A stretch of DNA of 64,000 nucleotides, from positions 124,371,140-124,435,139 of the forward strand of contig NC_081410.1 of NCBI RefSeq assembly GCF_030272615.1. The letters are read 5' to 3'. A program made the translations under genes and the position numbers. Positions 1-11,323 of the stretch are shown here, in pieces. This DNA comes from Cryptomeria japonica. Taxonomy: Eukaryota; Streptophyta; Pinopsida; Cupressales; Cupressaceae. Position 1 is the stretch's first letter. The number at the start of each line of letters is the position of its first letter. The notes under the pieces are model-generated. The model saw only the letters and a list, made by a program, of their open reading frames with translations, did not search any database and was not told where the DNA came from.

Positions 1-1591
1 TCTCAGCAGCTTTTTGCACTATGGATGCTTATGGAGGATTGAGATTTAATACTAAGCTTCAAATATGAAATGAAAAGCTAAATACTATGCTAGAGTAGAT
101 AGTGATGCTATGAAAAAGCTCTATGCTAATGCCAGTATAACAACAATACTCTAAAATGCTTCCCTTTTTGCTTGAGGAGAAGGGTTCTATTTATAGAAGA
201 AATAGGGAAATGAAGGGTTAAGATTGAGAAATCTTAACAAGGGTTAGGATTGAAAGTTGGGGATCCATGTGCACAATTGGCACCAATAAAATGGTGACAA
301 GTTTCAACATAGGATTGGGTTGAGAGAAGAGGTTGGAGGCATTAAAGGCCTGAGAAGACCTCATGGTTATCTAGAAGGTAAGGGTCAAGTCTAAATTAAG
401 ATTACCCATTGGATTAAGAGTTAATCCAAGGATAAACCTTTGTGCAAATGTTTAAGAGATAATCATGGTCAAAGCATTAATGGCCTGATGAGACCTTTGG
501 GTTGGGTAGAGGTTGAGTCAAAACAAATGTTTTAACCATGTGGGAGGGTTGAATTAACCATTAATGGTTATTGGAGACTTTGGGGATTAAGTGGTTGAAG
601 GTTGGAAGCTTTCAAAGGTTATCCAAGACTTTGAGGGTTAATTTGTTGAACACACAAAGCATTAATTGCTTTTCAAAGACTTTGGAGTCTTTGAGAAGTG
701 ACTCCAATTTGCTTAGGAATGTGACAATATTTAGGGGATGGATTAGGCTAATTAGGAAGGGTTTAGAAGAATTTAGAAGGGGTTTAGGCATACAAGTGGA
801 TTTTGTAGGAAAATGCAAGTGGGAGAAATTTTGGTATTTTCAATTAAAATAAAATCATTTATTTCAATTAAATGGTGTAAGTTGAATTTGGATAAATATT
901 TAAATAAATATTAATTTATTTAAATGAGAAAAAGAAGATAAAGCATTTAAAATGCTTGAAGACTTTGAGGGAAACCATTAAAGGCTTGAAGACTTTAAGG
1001 AAAACCATTAAAGTCTTAAGAAGACTATAGAAGGAAGCCATCAAGTTTGAAGACTTTAAAGCCATCAAGTTTGACTACTTTAAGGGAAACCATTAAAGGT
1101 TTCAAGTGGGTGAGGATAAATAAGATTTTAAATAAATAATTTATTTAAAATAGTTGTGCAACTTGCTTTTGTAGGAAAATACAAGTGGGTGGAGGATAAA
1201 GGTGATTTAAATAAATTATTTATTTAAAATAATTGTGCAACTTGCATTTGTAGGAAAATGCAAGTGGGTGGAGGATAAAGGTGATTTAAATAAATGATTT
1301 ATTTATTTAAATGTGAGAGGTGGGATTTTGGGGGAATTTAAATAAATATTAATTTATTTAAATGTGAGAGAAGATTTAATTAAATAAATATGATTTATTT
1401 ATTTAATTAATGGTCTAAATTTGGTTAAGTGAATTAAATCAAATAAATTGAATAATTTATTTAATTAATAGGAGAATAGGGTTAAGATGAATTAATTAAA
1501 TATTAATTTAATTAATTATTAATTGATGGTTAAATAATCAAATAAATACTAAGTATTCATTTAATTAAGTGGACAGATTTATGTGACTACA
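1..1591 (-). repeat. 3' LTR of element 1, truncated by the window edge
   Basis: Same sequence as 14284-15874. It lacks about 228 bp of the LTR that lie left of the window. It holds a TATA box (188-195), a 79-bp internal tandem duplication whose copies each contain gtgcaacttgc (1156 and 1235), and a run of AT-rich palindromic segments built on atttaaataaat between about 890 and 1550. The short ORFs in it (for example 571-852) are repeated unchanged in the other LTR and look like chance frames. Confidence 0.95.
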
Positions 1592-1604
1592 TTTGCCCCT
1601 CTTT
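1592..1604 (-). other. Polypurine tract of element 1
   Basis: On the minus strand the 13 bases AAAGAGGGGCAAA sit directly before the 3' LTR start TGTAG. This is the expected position and composition of the plus-strand primer for reverse transcription. Element 3 has a similar tract (53211-53224). Confidence 0.85.
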
Positions 1605-4018
1605 GAGACGGTGCGGTTTATCGCGTCGTTTCAAAGAAAGAAAAATAGGTGTGAAGAAATGCCCCATAAAATGTAAATTTAATGGGTGGTATGCCCCTCG
1701 AGAGATGGGCCAAATTTTGTTTTGAAAAATCGGGCGATCTCTCGAAAAAGAATGAAAAGTGGAGGGGAGGTAGAATAGAAGAAATTAGAACTAATGATGA
1801 AAGAATGGGAGAAAATGGAGTGAATATGAAGAAACAACAAGCCAGCGAGTACCCTGAGGTCATGCAAGAGATACATAGCAGATGTAGTGTGGGGTTTGGA
1901 TTGATGCTATACAATTGATCAAAATTGTTTGGACAATCTGGTGCAATCGGTTTAATTGCCCCAGTCAAGTCAAAGCGTGACAGTTGATGTCAGTTGGTCG
2001 CTTGGACATGATAAAGTCTGAGTAAGTGAATCAAAGTGACCTGATGTGACTTAGACAATTGATGTAATTGCCCGATGAAGTCAAGGTATATGAAGCAAAA
2101 TACTCGTTGAGACGTAGACAATTGATGTAATTGTCCGTTGGATTGTGTTTGATTGGCTAATCAATTGATAGTATGTGCGTGTGATGGATGGTTGTGGGGA
2201 ATCATGGCAGCCCCGTTGAGACTAGGTCATTATGATAAATGCCTGATGTAGTCTAGGATTACCATAATCGATTACCTGTTGAGACCCGAAGATACTTGAT
2301 CAGAGTATCTGTTGATAGTCTAGGTGTGTGGGAGTCGATGTATCTGTGTAGACAGAGCAACTTGCTTGATTGTGTGGATGAATGAGGATGGGAAACACAA
2401 TCCCTCCTATTAGAGATGGATGGTGATGAACGTGGCTTGATTGGGTTGATGGGAAACGATGAAGGATATGTGATGCTGATTATCGAGATGGGGGGAGTGG
2501 GGGGGTTCAATGTTAAATAGAAGAAATGGAGGACCTATTACATTCCTATGGAAGAAGAGGAAAATAGAGTATCCATTGTCATTACTATGTATGAATGATA
2601 TGCAGCTATTTATGAATGTATGGATGGATGGAATGCAACGAAATGCAATATATACAGATGAGATGAAATGACGATCCATGGTGCTTTATTTTTCATCATT
2701 GAGCTTTAAAATGTTGTAAGAAAATACAAGCAACTTGACATAAAGATTCAAGATGACCAGAGTATTTCTTACATGGATTTTGATATAGCAAGTTAATACA
2801 AGCAACTTGATATAATGGATCAAGTTGACCTGAGTATTGCTTGCGGGACAGACAAGGATTATCTCCGTTCATGCATGACTTGGATCGTCCTCCTTGATCT
2901 TAGGCTGATCAGATCCTGAGACAAGTGCATACCGTACTAAGAAATAAAACCTTTATCCAATTTGGAGGAAGAGGAACCAAAGGATGAGCATTGTACCTGC
3001 AACCAAATAGCATATTTACATAAAGAATAAAGAATAAGGATCCTTGGTAATGGTTCATGCTCATATGGTCGAGGTATACGCTGTAGTCAGCAAGCCGTAG
3101 TGATCTATGATTGCATTTGGCATAAGATCACGTAGCCTAGTGAACTTCCCACGTAGACACCATTAGTACATGCCCCAGAACTTCATCGGAAATAATGCGC
3201 AAATGATACAAAACAATGCTGAAAGATCCCGATACAGATAAACAAATGAATTACTCACGAATCAACCAAGCATTTGATAGCTTAACATAATTTTCTTGTC
3301 AAAGAAAACGTCACTTTTGTCTTTGTTTTGGTAAGGAAGGATGCATCCTTGTTTTTAAAGACAGTTTCTGATTTGTTGGATGTGGATTGTGTGGTCGATT
3401 GATAAATGGTCATTGTGTGAGTACTGTGTTAATGTTGGTTTTGCATCTGCTTGAATGAATATGTACAAGGTGTTGTCATGTTTTTGGGTGATTTTCGATG
3501 GTTTTTCAATGTTTTTTGGATTTTGTGAATCATTTTTGAATGTTTTTGATATTTTCGAGAGTCATTTTTGAATGTTTTTGATATTTTCTGATGATTGCCT
3601 AAATGAAGAGCGTAATTACACATAAGACAATGTAGAATCCACTTCCATCACGAGGGTAAGGGTATTGCCCCCAGTTTGTAGACCTGACTATGAAAAGGTG
3701 GGATGCTAGACGCGTGGAGTACTTTCTTAATTGCAGATCAAATAACAAGCCATAGTTTGGATGGATGGATGTGTGTGTGCATGAATGTGATCGCAACGAG
3801 CCTAAAAGATACTGGAGCCATTGCCTTTACGAGTGGCGCCTGTTTGCCAGGTTTTCACCATCGCACTTACCCAAGGTGCCACCGGAGTGGTTGTTCACCG
3901 TTTGGATGCATGATTTTTTTCTTTACTTTTGTGAATGTTTTTGTATTTTCTTCAGGACATTTTCTGAATGTTTTTTGGTATTTTCTGATAGGCAGGGGAG
4001 CCTGATGCTCTATACAGC
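1605..4018 (-). other. 3' non-coding region of element 1
   Basis: About 2.4 kb between the integrase end and the polypurine tract, with no ORF I can recognise on either strand. It contains degenerate internal repeats: a motif around acaattgatgtaattg at about 1940-2125, a duplicated aatacaagcaacttga block at about 2722-2850, and T-rich repeats built on tgaatgtttttgatatttt at 3530-3594 with relatives at 3912-3990. Long non-coding 3' regions are usual in Tat-group elements. Confidence 0.7.
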
Positions 4019-7000
4019 TTATGTGTAAAACCGTTTGAGGTGCATGCTGTTGATTGGATCTGCGAGCGGTTCTCCGTCTGATGTAGCCAACTGATATGCC
4101 CCGGACCCAAATACAGCAGTGACAACATATGGGCCGAGCCAATTTGATTCAAACTTGCCTTGATGTTCTCTGTTTGGTTGGTTGCGAGGATTTTCGCGAA
4201 GAACAAGATCACCTACCTCAAATGTACGAGATCTAACTCGGTGATTGTAGCTTCTACTCATGCGCTGCTGATAGGCTTTGAGGTGATTGTATGCAGCTTG
4301 TCGCTTCTCATCAAGTAATTCTAAGTCTTGAAGACGGGATACTCTGTATGCTTCATCATCGATGAGATTGTGCAATGAAACTCGTAAGGATGGTATCTCG
4401 ACCTCAATAGGTAAGATAGCTTCAGCACCATAGACCAATGAATAAGGAGTTGCACCTGTAGGGGTCCGAATGCTAGTTCGATATGCCCATAGCGCTGGAT
4501 TCAATTGAACATGCCAATCACGACCGGCATCATTGACTGTCTTCTTGAGGATCCTTAATATGTTTTTATTGGATGCTTCGGCCTGACCATTGCCTTGTGG
4601 GTAATAGGGAGTGGAAAAGCGGTGTTGGATATGAAATTTCTCACAAAGTTCACGGACATCCTGATTTTTGAAAGGAAGACCGTTATCTGTGACAATGGAC
4701 ATGGGCACACCATACCGGCAGATGATGTAGTTGAGGATGAATGAGGCGATCTGCTTGCCGGTGACTTGGGTAAGTGGAACAGCTTCGATCCACTTGGTGA
4801 AATATTCGGTGGCGGTAATAATGAATTTATGGCCGTTGGATGAAGATGGATGAATCTTACCCACAAGGTCAAGGCCCCATTGACAAAAAGGCCATGGTGT
4901 TGTGATTGGTTGTAGTTCCTGTGCTGGTGCATGTATCAGGTCGCCATGAACTTGACATTTCTTGCATTTCCTGACAAAGTAGTAGGAATCCTTTTCCATA
5001 GATGGCCAATAGTATCCAGCTCGCATGAGTTTCTTGGCTAGTGACGGACCACTTGAGTGAGTCCCGCAAATTCCTTCATGTACCTCTTCCAAAGCCTTTG
5101 TTATCTCATCTTGTTCCAGACATCGAAGGAGAGTACCATCAAGACTACGTCGGTATAGGGTTTCAGCAATAATGGTATATCGAGCAGTTTGGCGAATGAA
5201 GGTTTTACGTTGATTATTTGATTGGTTGGGAGGAAGGGTGTGATCACGGAGATAAGTGTAGAACTCACCATACCATGGGGATTCAGAACCGACAAGGCGA
5301 CATATCATTTCGGATTCGGGGATATCATAAGCCGGGATCCAAAGTTGTTCTACCAAGAACTCGTAGCGTGTTGAATTATGTGGAAGATCTAGTAGAGATG
5401 CGATGGTAGCAGAGGCGTCAGCAGCTCGATTCTGATCTCTTGGTATCTGCTCAAAAGTGATAGTAGTAAATGATGTCTTTAGAGTGTCCACCATTTGCTT
5501 ATATGGCATGAGTTTATCATCTTTGGTCTGATATTCATCAGTTGCTTGTCGAATGACCAGTTGGGAGTCGCCATATACTTGCAGTTCTTTTAATTTCCAT
5601 TGTATGGCTAATCTGAGTCCTGTGATCAAAGCCTCATACTCTGCTATGTTGTTTGTGCATGGAAATGTGAGCCTGTAAGACTTTGGGATGCTATCACCTT
5701 GAGGTGTGATAAACAGAATGCCTGCCCCCGAGCCGTGCCTAGTGTATGAACCATCAAAATATAGTTTCCATGGTTGTGCTTCTGTGATCATGAATATCTC
5801 TTCATCTGGAAAATTTGAAATGAGAGGATGATCGCCTATGAGTGGTGCATCGGCCAATTGATCTGCAATGACCTGACCTTTGATAGCTTTACGGTCCACA
5901 TACTCGATGTCGAATTCACTTAGAATCATTACCCATTTAGCTAAGCGACCTGTCAATGCTGCTTTGTTAAGTAAATACTTGAGTGGATCAATCTTTGCAA
6001 TGAGTTGTACCTTGTGTGTTAACAGATAGTGCCGCAATTTAATGGCTGCCAGGATTACTGCTAGGCAAGCTCGCTCAATAGGTGTGTAATTGAGTTCATA
6101 GCCCACAAGTGTGCGAGAGATGTAGTAAATAGCACACTCTTTTCCTTCTGCATTATGTTGTGCCAGTAGTACACCCAATGCTGTACTTGTTGCTGAGATA
6201 TAGAGCAATAATGGTCTACTTGGATCTGGTGGCATCAGCAATGGTGGATTCATGAGATAGTCTTTAAGCGCCTGAAATGCTTGCTGGCATCTGTCATCCC
6301 ACTGAAAGCGGATGTTCTTGTGTAGCAGGTGTGTGAATGGGTGACACTTATCAGCCAATTGTGCAATGAATCTGCGGATAGATTGAAGCCGTCCTTGTAG
6401 TGTTCTTAGCTGACTGATATTCTTTGGAGGTGGCATGTCCATGATTGCTTTAACCTTTGCTGGATCGACCTCAATGCCTTTGCTTGAGACAATGTATCCT
6501 AGAAGCTTCCCGGAGGTCACTCCGAAGACACATTTCTTTGGGTTGAGTCGAACATGGTATTGTTCCAGTCTATCAAAGATTTTATCTAAGATGTGAAGAT
6601 GTCCTTCTCTAGTAAGTGATTTTGCTAGTAAATCATCCACATAATCTTCCATTATAGTATGCATCATGTCATGGAAGATGGTGGTCATTGCTCTTTGATA
6701 GGTCGCTCCTGCATTCTTTAGACCAAAAGGCATTACATTCCAGCAGTATGTGCCCCATGGACATGTGAAGGCTGTCTTATGTTGGTCCTCTGGTGCGATC
6801 TTTATTTGATTGTATCCCGAAAAGCCATCCATGAGTGAAAGCATGGCATGTCCTGCTGTCAAATCTACTATGATGTCGATATTTGGTAGAGGGAAGTCAT
6901 CCTTAGGACATGCCTTATTCAGATCTCTGAAGTCTGTACAAATGCGGATGCCCCCTTTTGGTTTGCCAACTGGTACAATGTTGGAGATCCATTCTGCATA

Positions 7001-10000
7001 ATCAATTGGTCTAATGAAACCAACATCCAGGAGTTTCTTGAGTTCTGTTTTGACTAGCACGGCAATCTGAGGATGCATCTTACGAAGCTTCTGCTTGACA
7101 GGTTTGGCTCCTTTTGCTACTGTGAGATGATGCATGACTAAATCAGGATCAAGCCCAGGCATGTCTGCATATGACCATGCAAAGTTGATCTGACGCTGCT
7201 GGAAGAACTCTATAAATGTAGGTTGTTCCTCTGGAGTGAGAAGAGATGCCAGATGTATAATATGAGGGTTTTCAGGAGTCCCCACATTGTATTCTTTGGT
7301 CTCCTCAATGAGGATCGTTGATCGTTCCTGTTGTGTACTAGCAGGGAGGATGTCAAACCCTTCATCCTCAGGCGCCTCAGAGAGGTTTTCACCATTGGAT
7401 ACGCTCTTTCTTTTTACTTTTGTCGGATCAAATAGTGCCACAGTGTGGTTTTCACTGGAAGATCCATGTTTTATTGTTATATTTTTGCAGCTGAAGGATT
7501 TGGCATCCGCCTCGAAGTATGCTGCGCTATTAAGTTCAATGGCGAATCCAGCTTTGTGATCCCCGCTTGGTAGATTATCCCTTAATTCCAAAAAGTCAAT
7601 GATAGCCTCATCGTTCTGGAAGAGGTCAAGACATGGGGGATTTGGTTGGTTCCATTCAATGAGTTCAGGGTGGATAATGGGCATTACTTCATCGATTAAG
7701 TTAAGTGCAGGAGATGTATCAGTGAGGGTTAAGACAGTGTGGTGAAGGTCGTTGATGGTACTCTCCCTGTCAGAATCAGGCGTAGGATGAGATGTAGGGT
7801 CTGTGGAAGATGTTTCCAGCTCAGGTACCCAAGTGGTCTTTATCTGTGCTTCTCCGTAAACAGGAATGTCTTTGCGTGGCGGAGGTGGTGACGTGTCTTC
7901 CTCATCTGAAGTGTTAAGCTGTACAGAATCAAATTCCCACTCATGTGAGTCAGTCTCTGAATCACTTTCCAGCATTCGATTGCTATACCATACTGGGATG
8001 TCGCTGGAGTTGAATACTGCAGGTGTGATTGGTTTATGTACCTTTGAGGTGATCGGTGCTGCAGGAACTGTGATGGGGTTTAAAGGTTTTGTCACTGGAA
8101 GTATCGACAGTGTTGATTTAGTGGCTTCTATTGGAATGGCTGGTGCCATAGATGCTGCTACGGGTTCTAATATAGTTGCTGCTATGAATGGTTTTATTGA
8201 TGTGATGACTGCTGTGGATGGGATTACTAGTTCGATTGGTGGGATTTTTGGCACTGATGACGGTTGCGGTGGGTTTGTGAGTCTCGATGGGGCAGTGACG
8301 ATATTGCTTGATGGTGCTTTGATTATGAAAGGTGTCCTCTTTACAGTAGGTGGGCAAAATGGTTTGCTAGGTTTTCCTTTAAATCTGAGTTTAGGAAGGA
8401 TCTCTTTTTCAAAGCCTAGGCCTGTATTACCTTTGGGCTTGAATTCTGGTAGCAGCGGTTCGTGTCGTCCTTGTTTGCAGTATCCCAAAGCACTCTGACC
8501 ATCATATCCCATTCTTTGCATAATGAGGAGGCCTTTGCCATATTGTTCCGTAGGAAGTGTAACTTGCGGTTTGTCAGTGGTGATGGGATCTTTATAGATC
8601 CAGTCCGCCAGGTCCTCATCTTGTGTTTCTTCCTCTTGACTCTTTCCAAGGATGAAAGGCGTTAAGGCACATGCTGGCGTGATTAGTGGTTGCTGGAGCA
8701 ACTGCTGTGGTTTACCATGTGTTCTAGGAGAAGTGGGCATTTGTCCCACACAAAAGAGCTGACTCAAGTTGTATTCTCCAGGACCTTCCTCTACGACTTT
8801 CATTTTAAGCTTTTCTTGCTTGGGCATAGGGGTGTTCGAATTGGCAAGAGAGGCAGGATTTACATATGATGTGGAGGAAATGGCTTCCCTATTATTAGGA
8901 ACAGTAATCTCTGGTTGATGGCTGATATTATGGCAAAATGCAAAGGGATTTGCATCGCCCAGGATTGTGATCTCTACACCGTTATGTGGGAACTTGATAC
9001 ATTGATGGTAGGTAGATGGAACAGCTTGCATGGCATGTATCCAAGGTCTCCCTAATAATAGATTATATGGCAGAGGAAGGTCCAGAACCTGACAAATGAT
9101 ATGCTTTACCACAGGGCCCACTCGGATTGGTAGTACCACAGCTCCTTTGGATGAACGCTCTGCATCATCATAGGCTTTGATGGTGATCTTCTTACGAGGA
9201 TCCACTGATTCTATTGCATATCCCAATGCTGTGACCAACTGTAGTGTACAAATGTTTAGGCCTGCTCCATTATCTATCAAGACTCGCTTGATCCTGTGTT
9301 GGTTGACAAAGCCTTCAATGTGTAGCGAAGCATTATGAGGTTGTTGGAAAGAAGAGTTGTCACTTTCAGAAAAAGTGAGACAAGGTGATGACTTTAGATT
9401 TCCAACCATGGCTTGAAATTGGTCCGTGTTCAGGTTTGCAGGGACTGACGCTTCTTGGAGTGCTTGATCCAAGATTGTTTTATGAGATGGTGATAGGCGT
9501 AATAGCTCTAAAATGGAAATGAGCGCAGGCGTTTTATCTAATTGTTCCACAAGATTGTACTGCTTTGGGATGGAGGTGGTGCCTTGTGGAGCTGCCTTGA
9601 TGGTAACTTTGCCGCGACGCGTAACAACATTGCAATTTGAGGTGGGATTTTTGAAGGTTATGGTTGCAATTTGTTCACTGGCATCATACAGGTGATTGAC
9701 AGTGTAATTATACGCAGCTTGCGTATAATCAGTGGTATCAGGACCTTGTCTGGTCGTCGAAGGACCCCTTTGATCTTGCGATGGAAGTGGATTCTTGAAC
9801 ATCTGATGATCATTATTGGTTGTTTTTGGGTCATGCCCTTCAATTTCAATTTCTCCTCGGTCAATAAGATCCTGAATGAGATCTTTCAATCGGTGACAAT
9901 TACTTGTCTTGTGTCCTCTTCCTTGATGGAACTCACAATGTTCAGTATCCTTCCACCATGCTGGTTTGACTTGGGGCTCATAATTTGATAACTTAGGTAG

Positions 10001-11323
10001 AGTGATCAAATTCTGAGAAATAAGTTGTCGCATCACCATTTCAATGGGTTCCCCTAAGGGAGTGTATGTGCGTTTTTGTTTTTGTGGACTAGGTCTTGGT
10101 TCATCCTGAGATGTGATGCAACCTTGATTAGGAAGAACGTTTGTGTTATTTTGAGGTGGAGGATTTTGTCTTGCAAACCGAACCACAGGTTGTGCATTTT
10201 GGACAGTCCGAGCATCCACAACTCCATCGTTAACGATATTCTTATTCTTGTTCCAGAAGTTCGGTTTATCGCTATTGAAGCGCGGGCGAGGACCATCTTT
10301 GGGTTCATTAAAGATTTTGATGAGCCCTTTTTTGATGAGTGCCCTTTCACATTTTATACCTTTGGTGATCATATCGTTAAAAGAGTCTGTGTCTTTGACA
10401 TCCAGGTGAAATTCCATTTCTTCGTTTAAGTTGGAAATGAAAATTTCCACTAGTTCTCGTTCAGGTAACTGAAGAGAACGTTTGCTAGACATTTGGCGCC
10501 ATCGTTGCAGGAATACTGTGAATAATTCACCTGGTTTTTGTTTGGTGTTGCATAGATCAGCCATGGTGATGTCGCGTTCAATATTATAAGAGTAATGAGA
10601 TAGGAACTTCTGGATGAGTTCCTCAAATGTTCTAATGCCACCTGGAAGTCGGGAAAACCATGATGTGGTTGTTCCTCCCAAGCTTTGGGGAAAAAGGCGC
10701 ATTAGGTATGTGTCCTCATAAGCCACTTCAAGACAAGCGGAATGAAATTCTCGGACATGATCACGGGGATCCCCCTTTCCTCTATATTTTTCAAATTTGG
10801 GTGTTTCGAACCCGCGTGGAAAGGGTGGCATATAAAGATTCCTATCAAACGGATAGGGACAGATGTCGTTAAGTGAAAATTGATTGGTCTTAACACCACT
10901 ATGAAGTTGTTGGGCGAGATTCGCGACTTGTTGCCGCAACATCTCCATTTCATTTGGAGGAGGAGGTGGTGGGTTACCTCGAGGGATGTTATATCTGATG
11001 GGATCTCTACGCCTTTCCTCCTCATGGCGACTTTGTCTTTCTGATGCTTGTCTTAATTGGGCAAGATCAAAGTCTGAGGGGAGTTTGGCTCCTTCTTGAG
11101 CAAGTCTTAAGAAGTGAGCATCCGCATTGCTCCTGAGAATTTCATCAAATAATCTGTTAAAGTGAGGGTTATGCTGAACCCTTTCGATTGTTGAAGGAGT
11201 GGGACTACTTGGGTTTTCATCATTTACATTTCCTCCAAGTGCTTCTTGAAATTCATTGAGGTTGTCCTCTTCTTCCTCAATTTCTATTTCTCGTTGCCTT
11301 GATCGCGATCGGGTTTGAGCCAT
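4019..11323 (-). CDS. Gag-protease-RT-RNaseH-RNaseH-integrase polyprotein of element 1
   Basis: An uninterrupted 2434-codon frame. Order: a charged N-terminus after MAQTRSRSR; a Gag core at about residues 180-340; a zinc-knuckle-like CEFHQGRGHKTSNC at about 460; an aspartic protease with LIDNGAG (Asp about 684); a G-patch-like segment around MGYDGQSALGY (about 925-970); a low-complexity Pro/Thr/Ile linker; reverse transcriptase (about 1405-1600) with YVDD at 1561-1564; a first RNase H (about 1690-1800); a second, archaeal-type RNase H starting YFDGS at 1855; and integrase with an HHCC finger (about 2083 onward) and the triad D2152, D2213, E2249 (35 residues between the last two). The dual RNase H is diagnostic of the Tat group. 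All catalytic motifs are present, so the product may be functional. No chromodomain is visible. The first Met of the frame is taken as start. An antisense 210-codon frame at 7866-8498 lies over the linker and is a shadow. Confidence 0.95.
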   Translation of the reverse strand: MAQTRSRSRQREIEIEEEEDNLNEFQEALGGNVNDENPSSPTPSTIERVQHNPHFNRLFDEILRSNADAHFLRLAQEGAKLPSDFDLAQLRQASERQSRHEEERRRDPIRYNIPRGNPPPPPPNEMEMLRQQVANLAQQLHSGVKTNQFSLNDICPYPFDRNLYMPPFPRGFETPKFEKYRGKGDPRDHVREFHSACLEVAYEDTYLMRLFPQSLGGTTTSWFSRLPGGIRTFEELIQKFLSHYSYNIERDITMADLCNTKQKPGELFTVFLQRWRQMSSKRSLQLPERELVEIFISNLNEEMEFHLDVKDTDSFNDMITKGIKCERALIKKGLIKIFNEPKDGPRPRFNSDKPNFWNKNKNIVNDGVVDARTVQNAQPVVRFARQNPPPQNNTNVLPNQGCITSQDEPRPSPQKQKRTYTPLGEPIEMVMRQLISQNLITLPKLSNYEPQVKPAWWKDTEHCEFHQGRGHKTSNCHRLKDLIQDLIDRGEIEIEGHDPKTTNNDHQMFKNPLPSQDQRGPSTTRQGPDTTDYTQAAYNYTVNHLYDASEQIATITFKNPTSNCNVVTRRGKVTIKAAPQGTTSIPKQYNLVEQLDKTPALISILELLRLSPSHKTILDQALQEASVPANLNTDQFQAMVGNLKSSPCLTFSESDNSSFQQPHNASLHIEGFVNQHRIKRVLIDNGAGLNICTLQLVTALGYAIESVDPRKKITIKAYDDAERSSKGAVVLPIRVGPVVKHIICQVLDLPLPYNLLLGRPWIHAMQAVPSTYHQCIKFPHNGVEITILGDANPFAFCHNISHQPEITVPNNREAISSTSYVNPASLANSNTPMPKQEKLKMKVVEEGPGEYNLSQLFCVGQMPTSPRTHGKPQQLLQQPLITPACALTPFILGKSQEEETQDEDLADWIYKDPITTDKPQVTLPTEQYGKGLLIMQRMGYDGQSALGYCKQGRHEPLLPEFKPKGNTGLGFEKEILPKLRFKGKPSKPFCPPTVKRTPFIIKAPSSNIVTAPSRLTNPPQPSSVPKIPPIELVIPSTAVITSIKPFIAATILEPVAASMAPAIPIEATKSTLSILPVTKPLNPITVPAAPITSKVHKPITPAVFNSSDIPVWYSNRMLESDSETDSHEWEFDSVQLNTSDEEDTSPPPPRKDIPVYGEAQIKTTWVPELETSSTDPTSHPTPDSDRESTINDLHHTVLTLTDTSPALNLIDEVMPIIHPELIEWNQPNPPCLDLFQNDEAIIDFLELRDNLPSGDHKAGFAIELNSAAYFEADAKSFSCKNITIKHGSSSENHTVALFDPTKVKRKSVSNGENLSEAPEDEGFDILPASTQQERSTILIEETKEYNVGTPENPHIIHLASLLTPEEQPTFIEFFQQRQINFAWSYADMPGLDPDLVMHHLTVAKGAKPVKQKLRKMHPQIAVLVKTELKKLLDVGFIRPIDYAEWISNIVPVGKPKGGIRICTDFRDLNKACPKDDFPLPNIDIIVDLTAGHAMLSLMDGFSGYNQIKIAPEDQHKTAFTCPWGTYCWNVMPFGLKNAGATYQRAMTTIFHDMMHTIMEDYVDDLLAKSLTREGHLHILDKIFDRLEQYHVRLNPKKCVFGVTSGKLLGYIVSSKGIEVDPAKVKAIMDMPPPKNISQLRTLQGRLQSIRRFIAQLADKCHPFTHLLHKNIRFQWDDRCQQAFQALKDYLMNPPLLMPPDPSRPLLLYISATSTALGVLLAQHNAEGKECAIYYISRTLVGYELNYTPIERACLAVILAAIKLRHYLLTHKVQLIAKIDPLKYLLNKAALTGRLAKWVMILSEFDIEYVDRKAIKGQVIADQLADAPLIGDHPLISNFPDEEIFMITEAQPWKLYFDGSYTRHGSGAGILFITPQGDSIPKSYRLTFPCTNNIAEYEALITGLRLAIQWKLKELQVYGDSQLVIRQATDEYQTKDDKLMPYKQMVDTLKTSFTTITFEQIPRDQNRAADASATIASLLDLPHNSTRYEFLVEQLWIPAYDIPESEMICRLVGSESPWYGEFYTYLRDHTLPPNQSNNQRKTFIRQTARYTIIAETLYRRSLDGTLLRCLEQDEITKALEEVHEGICGTHSSGPSLAKKLMRAGYYWPSMEKDSYYFVRKCKKCQVHGDLIHAPAQELQPITTPWPFCQWGLDLVGKIHPSSSNGHKFIITATEYFTKWIEAVPLTQVTGKQIASFILNYIICRYGVPMSIVTDNGLPFKNQDVRELCEKFHIQHRFSTPYYPQGNGQAEASNKNILRILKKTVNDAGRDWHVQLNPALWAYRTSIRTPTGATPYSLVYGAEAILPIEVEIPSLRVSLHNLIDDEAYRVSRLQDLELLDEKRQAAYNHLKAYQQRMSRSYNHRVRSRTFEVGDLVLRENPRNQPNREHQGKFESNWLGPYVVTAVFGSGAYQLATSDGEPLADPINSMHLKRFYT

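Noticed and set aside
571-852. 93-codon frame in the LTR, identical at 14854-15135
   Set aside because: Identity of the two copies is explained by LTR identity, not by selection on a protein. No motif.
7866-8498. 210-codon plus-strand frame antisense to the element 1 polyprotein
   Set aside because: It lies exactly over a low-complexity linker of the polyprotein and has a Gly/Val/Ala-biased composition expected of an antisense shadow. It has no domain.
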